A program made the position numbers and the translations under genes. The notes below the pieces were generated by a model, which saw only the letters and a program-made list of their open reading frames with translations, made no database searches and was not told the DNA's origin. Source: an uncultured Succinatimonas sp. (GTDB lineage Bacteria; Pseudomonadota; Gammaproteobacteria; Enterobacterales; Succinivibrionaceae). Taken from it: a DNA stretch of 15,262 nt. The DNA lies in assembly GCA_900548485.1 (NCBI GenBank), contig URKL01000012.1:1-15262 (forward strand), written 5' to 3'. Positions 1 to 6,921 of the stretch are shown piece after piece. How positions within the stretch are numbered: position 1 is the first letter of the stretch; every line of letters begins with the position of its first letter.

Positions 1-538
1 CCCTCCTTGTATCTAAATCAACAACTACTGTGGCGTATTTATGTCCTTTTCGGATAGAGAATTCGTCAATTGCCAGATGGGTTGCATCTCCTAAATTAAA
101 GGGTATTGTTCTTTGGAGAAAACGCTTATGAATTTTTTTACAGGTATCCCATTTAAGAGCAGTTTAAGCTACTGTATCTTTAATTGAGCCAGCCCTTTCT
201 AAATCATCAATAACTGTGTTTTCTAATCTCTTAGTAACCCTAGCATTATCAGAGATAAAAGAGACTTTTTCGGTGCCATAATTATCGCAATACAAGCATT
301 TAGTGGTTCTGTAGGTAATGATAAGGATAAATACATAACCAAAGAATTTATCGTCCCTTACAGTTCTCTTTCTATACTCATGGACAACTACTTTATGGCT
401 TTTACAATGGGGGCATACTGGAGGGGCTGAAGGCTCTAAGTAAAGAGTGATTTCATTACTAGAATCATCAATAGAGAAATCAGAAATATTAAAGTCAGGA
501 AATATTTTTTTAAATAATAAATCAGTTACAATATTCAT
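1..538 (-). pseudogene. ISL3-family transposase, N-terminal part, broken by an in-frame stop and cut by the window edge
   Basis: Reading leftwards from ATG at 538, the first 124 codons give an ISL3-type N-terminus with a zinc-binding region (CPHCKSHK, then CLYCDNYG). A TAA at 164-166 then interrupts. The same frame continues open to base 1 and reads TALKWDTCKKIHKRF, then HLAIDEFSIRKGHKYATVV, which is the start of the DDE catalytic domain (first Asp in AIDEFS) of ISL3 transposases. The stop is therefore an internal nonsense codon, not the end of the protein; one C-to-T change from CAA would create it. The C-terminal half lies outside the window. A full-length ISL3 transposase is roughly 400 residues, so this copy is probably inactive unless the stop is read through. 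Family assignment is from motif recognition. Confidence 0.8.
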
Positions 539-540
539 AA

Positions 541-594
541 GGTCGTTTTTTTTAGATTGATTTTTTGTCTATTACAATCATAAAGGAAACGACC
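541..594. repeat. 8-bp inverted repeat in the IS leader
   Basis: GGTCGTTT at 541-548 pairs with AAACGACC at 587-594, followed on the plus strand by six T. It lies between the IS end and the transposase start, with one arm 3 bp upstream of the ATG. Such a structure can hide the translation start in read-through transcripts or act as a weak plus-strand terminator. The 38-nt loop makes the second role weak. Confidence 0.35.
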
Positions 595-744
595 TTTTTT
601 GTATCCTGACTTGTATAAAATTCACAATGAAATTTAATTAGCCACAGAATTACGGAAGAACCAAAGTTTACGTTATCTTCCCTTGCTGTTTAAAAACTTA
701 TGTTATTCAGAGTAACTGAGGTAACCCTGAAAAGAATCTAATAA

Positions 745-776
745 TTTCAGAGCTTTCACAGATCTTCGAAAGAACC
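745..776 (-). repeat. Solo ISL3-like end repeat
   Basis: On the minus strand this reads GGTTCTTTCGAAGATCTGTG and onwards from 776. It matches the IS end at 662 in 16 of 22 positions and matches 14195-14226 with only 3 differences over about 32 bp. No transposase accompanies it, so it looks like the remnant of another ISL3-type copy or a small non-autonomous relative. It contains a short hairpin (CTTTC at 753-757 with GAAAG at 768-772). Confidence 0.5.
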
Positions 777-984
777 AAAACCGAAAAAGAAAAGACGTTA
801 TTGCTAAAATTAAGTACGATGTAGAATGTTTAAATTAAGGAATTTGGTTTTTTTAAATATATCCTATAAAAGGACAGGTGATGTACACAGTATTATTAAA
901 GATCATTCCTTTAAAGTTTGGAAAGTTATAAACTCAGGGCACTGTAGAGTCGATTTATTGAACTTGAAAAAGTAGTTACTTATA
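777..984. other. Intergenic stretch without a recognisable gene
   Basis: The stretch is AT-rich between the ISL3 relic and the 3' end of the tracrRNA. It holds one 49-codon open frame (826-975, plus strand) without a ribosome binding site or family resemblance, which I do not call. Nothing else was identified. Confidence 0.5.
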
Positions 985-1076
985 TAATGAAAGACCCCAC
1001 CTAAGTGGGGTCGGGTACGGTAATCTTTCGAAAACCTTATTGTAACAACGTCTAATTCCCTTACAATGCTACAATA
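985..1076 (-). ncRNA. tracrRNA for the type II-C Cas9
   Basis: Bases 1053-1075 read on the minus strand ATTGTAGCATTGTAAGGGAA and onwards: 23 nt identical to the plus-strand repeat of the array, so complementary to the repeat of a crRNA read on the minus strand. After a short mismatched region, GTTACAAT (minus strand, 1039-1046) can pair with the 5' GTTGTAGC of the crRNA repeat using two G-U pairs, giving the bulged duplex usual for Cas9 guides. Next comes AAGG, a small nexus-like hairpin with a GAAA loop, and a GC-rich terminal hairpin. The order and the GTTACAATAAGG core closely resemble the Neisseria meningitidis tracrRNA (GCTACAATAAGG). The 5' end is placed 7 nt after the predicted -10 box and the 3' end just beyond the hairpin; both are approximate. 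The gene sits upstream of cas9, divergent from it. Confidence 0.88.
988..1012 (-). terminator. Rho-independent terminator of the tracrRNA
   Basis: GACCCCAC and GTGGGGTC (993-1012) form a perfect 8-bp GC-rich stem with a 4-nt loop, followed on the minus strand by TTTCATTAT. The T-tract is short, but the position and form match the 3' hairpin of II-C tracrRNAs. Confidence 0.7.
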
Positions 1077-1082
1077 GTATTT

Positions 1083-1111
1083 ATTGTAGTAAATCCATTC
1101 AGCTCTTACAA
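1083..1111 (-). promoter_or_regulatory. Predicted sigma-70 promoter of the tracrRNA
   Basis: On the minus strand, TTGTAA (1106-1111, 4 of 6 to consensus) and TACAAT (1083-1088, 5 of 6) are spaced by exactly 17 bp. Transcription would begin near 1076, directly before the anti-repeat. The -10 box CTACAAT forms a 7-bp inverted repeat with the anti-repeat end across the start site (1069-1075 with 1083-1089). Confidence 0.6.
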
Positions 1112-1174
1112 CCTTCTTGACTCACTTATTAAAAAAAATGTGAACTAAACTACAAAAAGTTAGTATCATTTTTA

Positions 1175-1216
1175 TTTACAATAAATATATATTTTATATT
1201 TTTATTAAGTAAAAGG
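1175..1216 (+). promoter_or_regulatory. Possible cas9 promoter and ribosome binding site
   Basis: TTTACA (1175-1180) and the AT-rich TATTTT/TATATT region at 1195-1202 could serve as -35 and -10 boxes, but the whole stretch is A/T and the choice is uncertain. AAAAGG at 1211-1216, seven bases before the cas9 ATG, is a plausible ribosome binding site and supports that start. Confidence 0.4.
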
Positions 1217-1223
1217 TCTAGTT

Positions 1224-4200
1224 ATGGATTTAATCTTTGGTCTTGATTTGGGTATCGCATCAGTTGGATGGTCTGTTGTTGATGATGAGAATAAACGTAT
1301 TGTAGACCTTGGCGTAAGAGCTTTTAAAGCTGCTGAAACAGAAGATAAAGGTAAATCTTTAAATCTTGTTAGAAGAACTAGTAGACTTTCTAGACGTCGT
1401 ATTTATAGAAGAGCTAATCGATTAAATTCCCTGTTAAATTACTTAATAAAGAGTGGTTTAATCTCTTCAAAAGATGAAATATTAAATAATGAACATCATG
1501 AAAATCCGTGGAATCTTAGGGTTAAAGGATTAGATGGAGTTCTTTCTAATAATCAATTAGCACGAATTATTTATCATATCTGTAAACATAGAGGTTTTTA
1601 CTGGTCATCATCAGCTGAAGAAACAGAAGACACAGAGAAAGGGAAAATAAAAAAATGTCTTGCTCAAAATTCTTTAGCTTTGACTAATGAGCATTTCAGA
1701 ACTATAGGCGAAACTATTCTAAATAAATACCCTGATGCGCAACGTAATAAAGCAGATGAGTATACAAAATCTATATCTAGAGTTTTGCTTAATGAAGAGT
1801 TAAAGCAAATTCTTACAGTTCAAAAAGAAGTTTTTCATAACCCTTTATTAACGGATGATTTCTTTAAAGCTATCTTAGGAACGGGAGATAAAAAGTCGGG
1901 ATTTTTGTGGAAACAGAAACCTCCCCTTCAAGGAGAACAGTTATTAAAGATGGTTGGTCATTGTCGATTTGAAAAAGACGAACTTAGATCTCCAAAAGCT
2001 AATTACTTTGCAGAAAGACATGTATGGCTAACTAAGTTACTAAACTTACGAATATACTCAGAAGATTGTGAAGATAGAGCTCTTACGGTTGAAGAAATTT
2101 CTATTGTTATAAATAAGATTTATGAACAAAAGAGTGATATAAGGTATAGCTCTTTAACAACAGCTTTTGTAAAATCAGGAATTTGGCCAAAAAATCATCA
2201 ATACAAATATAAGGGTCTTAATTATGACCAGCTTACTTCATCTAAAAAGAAGAAAGTAGAAGATACCGCTAGTACTAGTGAAGACTCAACAGATACAAAA
2301 AAAACTGCAAAAAAAACAAATCCAGAAAGTAAAATTTTCTATAAGTCTTCATGCTATCAAAATATAAAAGATGCTTATATGAGTAATAGCCTTGAGCAAG
2401 AGTGGAATATTTTAAGTACACAAATTAGTCAAGGAAATTATGATAGGTATAACAGGATCGCTTACATTCTTTCAATATATAAAGACGATGAAGAAGTCAA
2501 AAAGCATCTTTTAGATTGCGGAGAAAAGTCTGAAGTTGCTGAGGCATTGCTTAAAATCCGATTTAATGGGTTTAGTGCATTGTCAGAAAAGGCTTTAAAA
2601 AAGATTGTGCCCATTATGGAGCAGGGCAAACGTTTTGATGTAGCTTGCTCAGAAGCTGGTTATGCTCATTATAAGCAGAGTCAAGATAGTAAAGAGAAGA
2701 GAAAATATCTTCCTCCGTTATTCTCAGGAAGAGAACCAAATGGAACGCTAATAATAAACTCTGAGCTTGATGATTTACCTCGTAATCCTGTAGTGATGAG
2801 AGTTATTAATCAGACAAGAAAAGTTGTAAATGCATTAGTAAAGAAATATGGATCACCAAAGTCGGTTCATATTGAACTTGCTCGTGATTTATCTAAAACA
2901 TTTGAAGAACGTATAGATATACAAAAGCGACAGGAAGAAATTAAAGAAAGACGACAAAAAGAACAAGAAGAATTTGATAGAATTTTTGGTGTTGGAATCC
3001 GTTCTGGTAAAAATCTTGAGAAGTACTCTTTATATAAACAGCAAGATTGCAAGTCAATATATTCTGGGGAAACCATAGATTTAGGAAGATTATTTGAACA
3101 AGGTTATGTGGAAGTAGATCATGTTCTTCCTTACTCTCGTTCTTTTAATGATTCTCAAGATAATAAGGTATTAGTTTTAACTAAAGAGAACCAAAATAAG
3201 GGAAATATGCTTCCTTATGAGTATTTTATGTCACATAATCTTGATTGGAATCAATTTGAAGCAAGAGTTTTATCAAATAAGAAATTAAGAAAGAACAAAC
3301 GCTGTAATTTACTGAAAAAATCACTTAATAGGAATTCAAAGAAAGAATTTTTAGATAGAAATCTAAATGACACTCGTTATGCATGTCGCTTTGTAAAAAA
3401 TTTTATTGATAAGTATTTACGTCTTTCAGATAAAGCTGATAAGTCAGGATGTGTAGTTGTATCAGGTCAGCTTACAGCTTATTTAAGAAAACATTGGGGA
3501 CTCAATAAAAACAGATCTGAAAATGATAGACACCATGCTGTGGATGCAACAGTTGTGGCTTGTTGCTCAAGGAGAATGGTTCAGTTAATAGGGTATTGGT
3601 CAAAGCATAAAGAACGTCAGTACTTAAAAGATTCTCAATCAGATCCAGATTTAGAGAGTGATGAAGAATTACTATTAAAGAAATCAATTGGAAGTCAGAA
3701 GTTATATTTTCCATATCCATGGGTTAAATTCAGAAAAGAGCTTAATTTAAGAGTTTTCTCTTCAGATATTGAAGAGCTTAAAAACGAGTTGTCATTGTTT
3801 GAAAGTTATACAGAAGAAGACATTAGTAAGGTTAAAACATTATTTGTTTCTCGTGCAATACAAAAAATAGGAAGAGGGGCTCTTCATGCTGATACTGTAA
3901 GAAGTCAGACTGAAGAAATGAATAAAGAAAAGGTTGCTGTAAGCAGAGTTAAGTTATCAGAGCTTTCATATGACAGAATTTCAAAAATTGTAGATAGTGA
4001 TACTAGAAATAAGAATTTATGTAATGCTTTAAAACGACGATTCGAAGCGTATTGTAAGTCTAATAACATAAATGAAATTTCGAAACTAAAAGCAAAAGAT
4101 TCAGCAAAGATCTTCACAACGAATAATCCAATGCATATGCCTAATAGTAATGGAGAAGAAGATCCTCTTAATCCAGTTGTACGAACTGTAAGAGTTAAAG

Positions 4201-4649
4201 AAACATTTTCAGGTGTTCCTATAAGACATGGAATTGCTGGCAATGGAGATATATTCAGGGTAGATATATTTTTTAAGGAAGGTAAGTATTATTTAGTTCC
4301 TATATATGCTATTGCTAAAGAGCTTCCAAATAGAGCGTGCGTTGCAAAAAAACATGAATCAGAATGGACTGTGATAGACGATACATACCAGTGGTGTTTT
4401 TCTGTTACTCAATATGATCTTATAAAAATTGAACTTAAAAAAGAAACATACTTTGGATATTTTAATGGATTCGATAGGGCCACAGGTGCTGTGAACATTA
4501 TTCTTCATGATAGATCTACTGAAAAATATAAAAAAGGACTAATAAGAAGTATTGGTCTTAAAACAGCAAAATCCGTTACAAAATATCGTGTGGATGTTCT
4601 AGGAAATTATTATCTAGCTGGAGCAGAGAAGAGACTTGAGTTGGCGTAA
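1224..4649 (+). CDS. cas9: Type II-C CRISPR-associated endonuclease Cas9
   Basis: This 1141-residue RNA-guided DNA endonuclease uses a crRNA:tracrRNA pair to cut both strands of matching invader DNA. Visible parts in order: RuvC-I (FGLDLGIASVGWS, catalytic Asp8), Arg-rich bridge helix (about 48-72), recognition lobe, RuvC-II (VHIELARD, Glu551), HNH (EVDHVLPYSRSF, Asp632/His633, with Asn656 in ENQNKGN), RuvC-III (HHAVDA, His771 and Asp774), then a C-terminal PAM-interacting region. All expected catalytic residues are present and the frame is intact. The HNH context NKVLVL--ENQNKGN is very close to Neisseria Cas9 as I recall it. Size (Neisseria about 1080) and the lack of csn2 and cas4 fit subtype II-C. 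A Lys/Ser/Thr-rich low-complexity insert at about 339-370 looks like a flexible linker and contains two A8 tracts. The gene is first of cas9-cas1-cas2. Confidence 0.97.
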   Translation: MDLIFGLDLGIASVGWSVVDDENKRIVDLGVRAFKAAETEDKGKSLNLVRRTSRLSRRRIYRRANRLNSLLNYLIKSGLISSKDEILNNEHHENPWNLRVKGLDGVLSNNQLARIIYHICKHRGFYWSSSAEETEDTEKGKIKKCLAQNSLALTNEHFRTIGETILNKYPDAQRNKADEYTKSISRVLLNEELKQILTVQKEVFHNPLLTDDFFKAILGTGDKKSGFLWKQKPPLQGEQLLKMVGHCRFEKDELRSPKANYFAERHVWLTKLLNLRIYSEDCEDRALTVEEISIVINKIYEQKSDIRYSSLTTAFVKSGIWPKNHQYKYKGLNYDQLTSSKKKKVEDTASTSEDSTDTKKTAKKTNPESKIFYKSSCYQNIKDAYMSNSLEQEWNILSTQISQGNYDRYNRIAYILSIYKDDEEVKKHLLDCGEKSEVAEALLKIRFNGFSALSEKALKKIVPIMEQGKRFDVACSEAGYAHYKQSQDSKEKRKYLPPLFSGREPNGTLIINSELDDLPRNPVVMRVINQTRKVVNALVKKYGSPKSVHIELARDLSKTFEERIDIQKRQEEIKERRQKEQEEFDRIFGVGIRSGKNLEKYSLYKQQDCKSIYSGETIDLGRLFEQGYVEVDHVLPYSRSFNDSQDNKVLVLTKENQNKGNMLPYEYFMSHNLDWNQFEARVLSNKKLRKNKRCNLLKKSLNRNSKKEFLDRNLNDTRYACRFVKNFIDKYLRLSDKADKSGCVVVSGQLTAYLRKHWGLNKNRSENDRHHAVDATVVACCSRRMVQLIGYWSKHKERQYLKDSQSDPDLESDEELLLKKSIGSQKLYFPYPWVKFRKELNLRVFSSDIEELKNELSLFESYTEEDISKVKTLFVSRAIQKIGRGALHADTVRSQTEEMNKEKVAVSRVKLSELSYDRISKIVDSDTRNKNLCNALKRRFEAYCKSNNINEISKLKAKDSAKIFTTNNPMHMPNSNGEEDPLNPVVRTVRVKETFSGVPIRHGIAGNGDIFRVDIFFKEGKYYLVPIYAIAKELPNRACVAKKHESEWTVIDDTYQWCFSVTQYDLIKIELKKETYFGYFNGFDRATGAVNIILHDRSTEKYKKGLIRSIGLKTAKSVTKYRVDVLGNYYLAGAEKRLELA

Positions 4650-5547
4650 TGTTATTATATCAAATCCAGCAAAATTGTCGTGTAAGGATGGGGCTCTTAT
4701 AGTCAGACAAGATGAAAATTATAGAGTTCCTCTAGAGGATATATCTTCAGTTATTATAGATAATCCTCAAGTTATAATTACGCAGGGTGTACTGTCTAAA
4801 GCTGCTGAATATGGGATTGCCATATTCAGCACAGATTCATCACATCTCCCAAATGGCATCTTTCTAGCTTTTTCTCAGTATAGCAATCCTTTAAAAATTT
4901 TAAATCTGCAACTTAGTTGCCCAAAACCTGTTTCAAAAAGATTAAGAGCGGCAATTATCTCTGCAAAAATTAAAAATCAAGCATCGTGTTTGAAGTTAAA
5001 TGAGCTTGAAGGACCAGATACACTTATTGAATTATCAAAGAAAGTTAGGTCAGGAGATCCTGACAATATAGAGGCTAGGGCTGCTATTAAATATTTTAAG
5101 TTTTTGTTTGGAGATGATTTTGTTAGGACGGAAGAATCATCTCTTATAAATTCATGTTTAAATTATGGTTATGCTGTTATAAGAGGAGAAATAGCAAGAC
5201 GTTTAGTTGCTCACGGTCTTTATCCTGCTATCGGTATTTTTCACTGTAATCAGAAAAATCCATTTAATCTTGCTGATGATCTTATAGAACCGTTTAGACC
5301 ATTGGTTGATATCTTTACATGCAGATTCTTAAAAACACACCATACTGATGAAAATATTATTTTACCAAAAGCTCAATTAGTATCTTTACTTAATTATGAA
5401 GTTTCAATGCTAGAGGGCAATATGGCTGTTTCTTTAGCAACAGAATATTTAATTGAAAGTTATGTTAGGGTGTTAAGAGATTCATCTTATAAGATTTCAG
5501 TTCCAGAAATAAAGATATTTGCCGTTCATAATTATGATAATTGCTAA
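4636..5547 (+). CDS. cas1: CRISPR-associated integrase Cas1 (type II)
   Basis: Cas1 is the catalytic subunit of the Cas1-Cas2 complex that inserts new spacers at the leader end of the array. The start is TTG at 4636, inside the last 14 nt of cas9. It gives SWRNVIISNPAKLS, the usual beginning of type II Cas1, and a purine-rich GAGAAGAGA precedes it; no nearby ATG gives the conserved N-terminus. The N-terminal beta domain is followed by an all-helical catalytic domain with Glu146 (NIEARAAIKYF), His203 (GIFHCNQKNPFNLADD) and the acidic cluster Asp214/Asp215/Glu218 (LADDLIEPFRP), matching the metal-binding residues of the family. At 303 residues the length is normal. Overlap with cas9 suggests translational coupling. 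Confidence 0.96.
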   Translation: MSWRNVIISNPAKLSCKDGALIVRQDENYRVPLEDISSVIIDNPQVIITQGVLSKAAEYGIAIFSTDSSHLPNGIFLAFSQYSNPLKILNLQLSCPKPVSKRLRAAIISAKIKNQASCLKLNELEGPDTLIELSKKVRSGDPDNIEARAAIKYFKFLFGDDFVRTEESSLINSCLNYGYAVIRGEIARRLVAHGLYPAIGIFHCNQKNPFNLADDLIEPFRPLVDIFTCRFLKTHHTDENIILPKAQLVSLLNYEVSMLEGNMAVSLATEYLIESYVRVLRDSSYKISVPEIKIFAVHNYDNC

Positions 5548-5552
5548 TTGAT

Positions 5553-5882
5553 ATGATAGTGAAGAAGAATTATATGAGAATGATTGTATTTTTTGATTTA
5601 CCAACCATTACTCAGCAGAATAAAAGAGACTATATACATTTTAGAAAGTTTTTGCTAAAAGATGGATTCGAAATGATTCAGTTCTCTGTATATAGTCGGA
5701 TTGTTGTAGGTAAAGATGGTGAAGATCTACATTATAAAAGAATAAAAGGTCATCTACCTCCAAAAGGCTCCATTCGATGTTTGACTGTAACCGAAAAACA
5801 GTATGCATCTATTCAATTTTTAGTAGGAAAAAAGACTCGACAAGAAGAAAAAGTTGGAGGCGTTCAGTTATTACTTTTTTAA
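5553..5882 (+). CDS. cas2: CRISPR-associated protein Cas2
   Basis: Cas2 is a small ferredoxin-fold protein that forms the structural dimer bridging two Cas1 dimers during spacer acquisition. RMIVFFDLPTITQQNKRDY is the family signature, with the conserved Asp in FFDLP, followed by FRKFLLKDGFEMIQFSVYSR and LPPKGSIRCLTVTEKQY. The C-terminus LLLF is typical of type II-C forms. The start is uncertain. The frame opens at TTG 5541, overlapping cas1 by 7 nt. ATG 5553 (chosen) gives MIVKKNYMRMIVFFDLP, and ATG 5574 has the better purine-rich upstream sequence (GAAGAAG) and gives MRMIVFFDLP. It is the last gene of the cas operon, and no plus-strand terminator follows it. Confidence 0.95.
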   Translation: MIVKKNYMRMIVFFDLPTITQQNKRDYIHFRKFLLKDGFEMIQFSVYSRIVVGKDGEDLHYKRIKGHLPPKGSIRCLTVTEKQYASIQFLVGKKTRQEEKVGGVQLLLF

Positions 5883-5930
5883 AAAAATAGGTAGAAAGAG
5901 AAAAAATAGACCATAAGTTGGAAATTTATG

Positions 5931-5977
5931 AAAAAATAAAACTTGCTAATCTCCGATAGAATCAAAGATTAGCAAGT
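5931..5977 (-). terminator. Terminator at the 3' end of the crRNA array transcript
   Basis: ACTTGCTAATCT (5941-5952) and AGATTAGCAAGT (5966-5977) form a perfect 12-bp stem. On the minus strand the stem is followed by TTTTATTTTTTC, a good U-tract; on the plus strand no T-run follows. It lies 5 bp beyond the last repeat in the crRNA direction, so it ends array transcripts. This independently supports minus-strand transcription of the array. Confidence 0.8.
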
Positions 5978-5982
5978 AATCG

Positions 5983-6904
5983 GATTGTAGCATTGTAAGG
6001 GAATTAAAGGAAGCTACAACGAAAACTTACAAGACTCTGTGACAGTTGAGGATTGTAGCATTGTAAGGGAATTAAAGGAAGCTACAACAGTAGTATTGAT
6101 AGCACTTACTGCATTATTGATTGTAGCATTGTAAGGGAATTAAAGGAAGCTACAACGCTATTAATAGTGCTTTGGAGTACATGAATGATTGTAGCATTGT
6201 AAGGGAATTAAAGGAAGCTACAACACAAACTATACTTAATAAAGAAATATATGCGATTGTAGCATTGTAAGGGAATTAAAGGAAGCTACAACCGCCGATT
6301 ACGACATAATCACCTTCCATATGATTGTAGCATTGTAAGGGAATTAAAGGAAGCTACAACGCATGAATGGTGCGCAAGACAATCCCGGCGGATTGTAGCA
6401 TTGTAAGGGAATTAAAGGAAGCTACAACGGACAAGGCCGGTAAGAACTACGAGTCCCTGATTGTAGCATTGTAAGGGAATTAAAGGAAGCTACAACTGAC
6501 GAATATCGATCTCAAGTTTTATCCGTGATTGTAGCATTGTAAGGGAATTAAAGGAAGCTACAACGAACAACTGGGAACGCATGAACGGCGCTCAGATTGT
6601 AGCATTGTAAGGGAATTAAAGGAAGCTACAACTGCGGAACATTTACAACTTGCAAATGCTACGATTGTAGCATTGTAAGGGAATTAAAGGAAGCTACAAC
6701 TAAAGTGTCAGCTCTTTCGTGAGGCTCCCAGATTGTAGCATTGTAAGGGAATTAAAGGAAGCTACAACTATGAATTATGATAGCGAAGCTAGTTTACGGA
6801 TTGTAGCATTGTAAGGGAATTAAAGGAAGCTACAACATAAAATTGATTGCGTTCTAAAACTTGTTGGATTGTAGCATTGTAAGGGAATTAAAGGAAGCTA
6901 CAAC
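5983..6904 (-). CRISPR. CRISPR array, 14 repeats of 38 bp and 13 spacers of 30 nt
   Basis: Fourteen identical repeats start at 5983, 6051, 6119, 6187, 6255, 6323, 6391, 6459, 6527, 6595, 6663, 6731, 6799 and 6867. The period is exactly 68 bp and every spacer is 30 nt. In the crRNA (minus) direction the repeat begins GTTGTAGCTTCC and ends TGCTACAATC, very like the 36-bp N. meningitidis repeat (GTTGTAGCTCCC to TGCTACAAT). The direction follows from the anti-repeat in the tracrRNA and from the terminator at 5931-5977. No repeat is degenerate, so age order cannot be read from decay. All spacers differ; spacers 6 (6361-6390) and 9 (6565-6594) share a homologous segment. The upstream end is cut 17 bp beyond the last repeat by an IS3-type element, so no leader is recognisable. 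Confidence 0.98.
6868..6876 (-). promoter_or_regulatory. Extended -10 promoter box inside each repeat (shown for repeat 14)
   Basis: On the minus strand each repeat ends TGCTACAATC: an extended -10 element (TGn followed by TACAAT) one base from the spacer. In N. meningitidis the same element in the repeat starts transcription inside each spacer and makes crRNAs without RNase III processing. By the same geometry a start 6-7 nt past the box would fall at about spacer base 6, leaving a guide of about 24-25 nt. The other 13 repeats carry the same box. Confidence 0.6.
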
Positions 6905-6921
6905 TCAATCTGAGCTTTTAA
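6905..6921. other. Truncated spacer or leader stub
   Basis: Only 17 bases separate the last repeat from the IS3-type element. They may be part of a fourteenth spacer or the first bases of the original leader; the sequence does not decide. Confidence 0.4.

Larger units (their letters stand above)
1..662 (-). mobile_element. Partial ISL3-family insertion sequence, transposase-proximal end
   Basis: The transposase pseudogene is followed by about 100 bp of noncoding element sequence and an end that reads, on the minus strand, GGTTCTTCCGTAATTCTGTG, with its outer edge at 662. This resembles the terminal repeats of ISL3 elements (GG-TCTT start), and the related repeats at 776 and 14226 in this window start with the same GGTTCTT. 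The other end and the 8-bp target duplication usual for the family cannot be checked because the element runs off the window. Confidence 0.6.

Noticed and set aside
826..975. 49-codon plus-strand ORF between the ISL3 relic and the tracrRNA
   Set aside because: No ribosome binding site and no recognisable family; it could be debris or chance in AT-rich DNA.
2867..4243. Minus-strand ORFs inside cas9
   Set aside because: Antisense shadows of conserved cas9 coding sequence with no signals of their own.
4636..5882. csn2 or cas4 gene that would make the system II-A or II-B
   Set aside because: Nothing follows cas2 but the terminator and array, and no such frame is present, so II-C stands.
5883..5982. 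CRISPR leader on the cas2 side of the array
   Set aside because: The hairpin with a minus-strand U-tract and the anti-repeat orientation make this the 3' (trailer) side.
5983..6904. Self-targeting spacers against genes in this window
   Set aside because: Reading spacers on both strands against the window showed no clear match; I could not run an exhaustive comparison.
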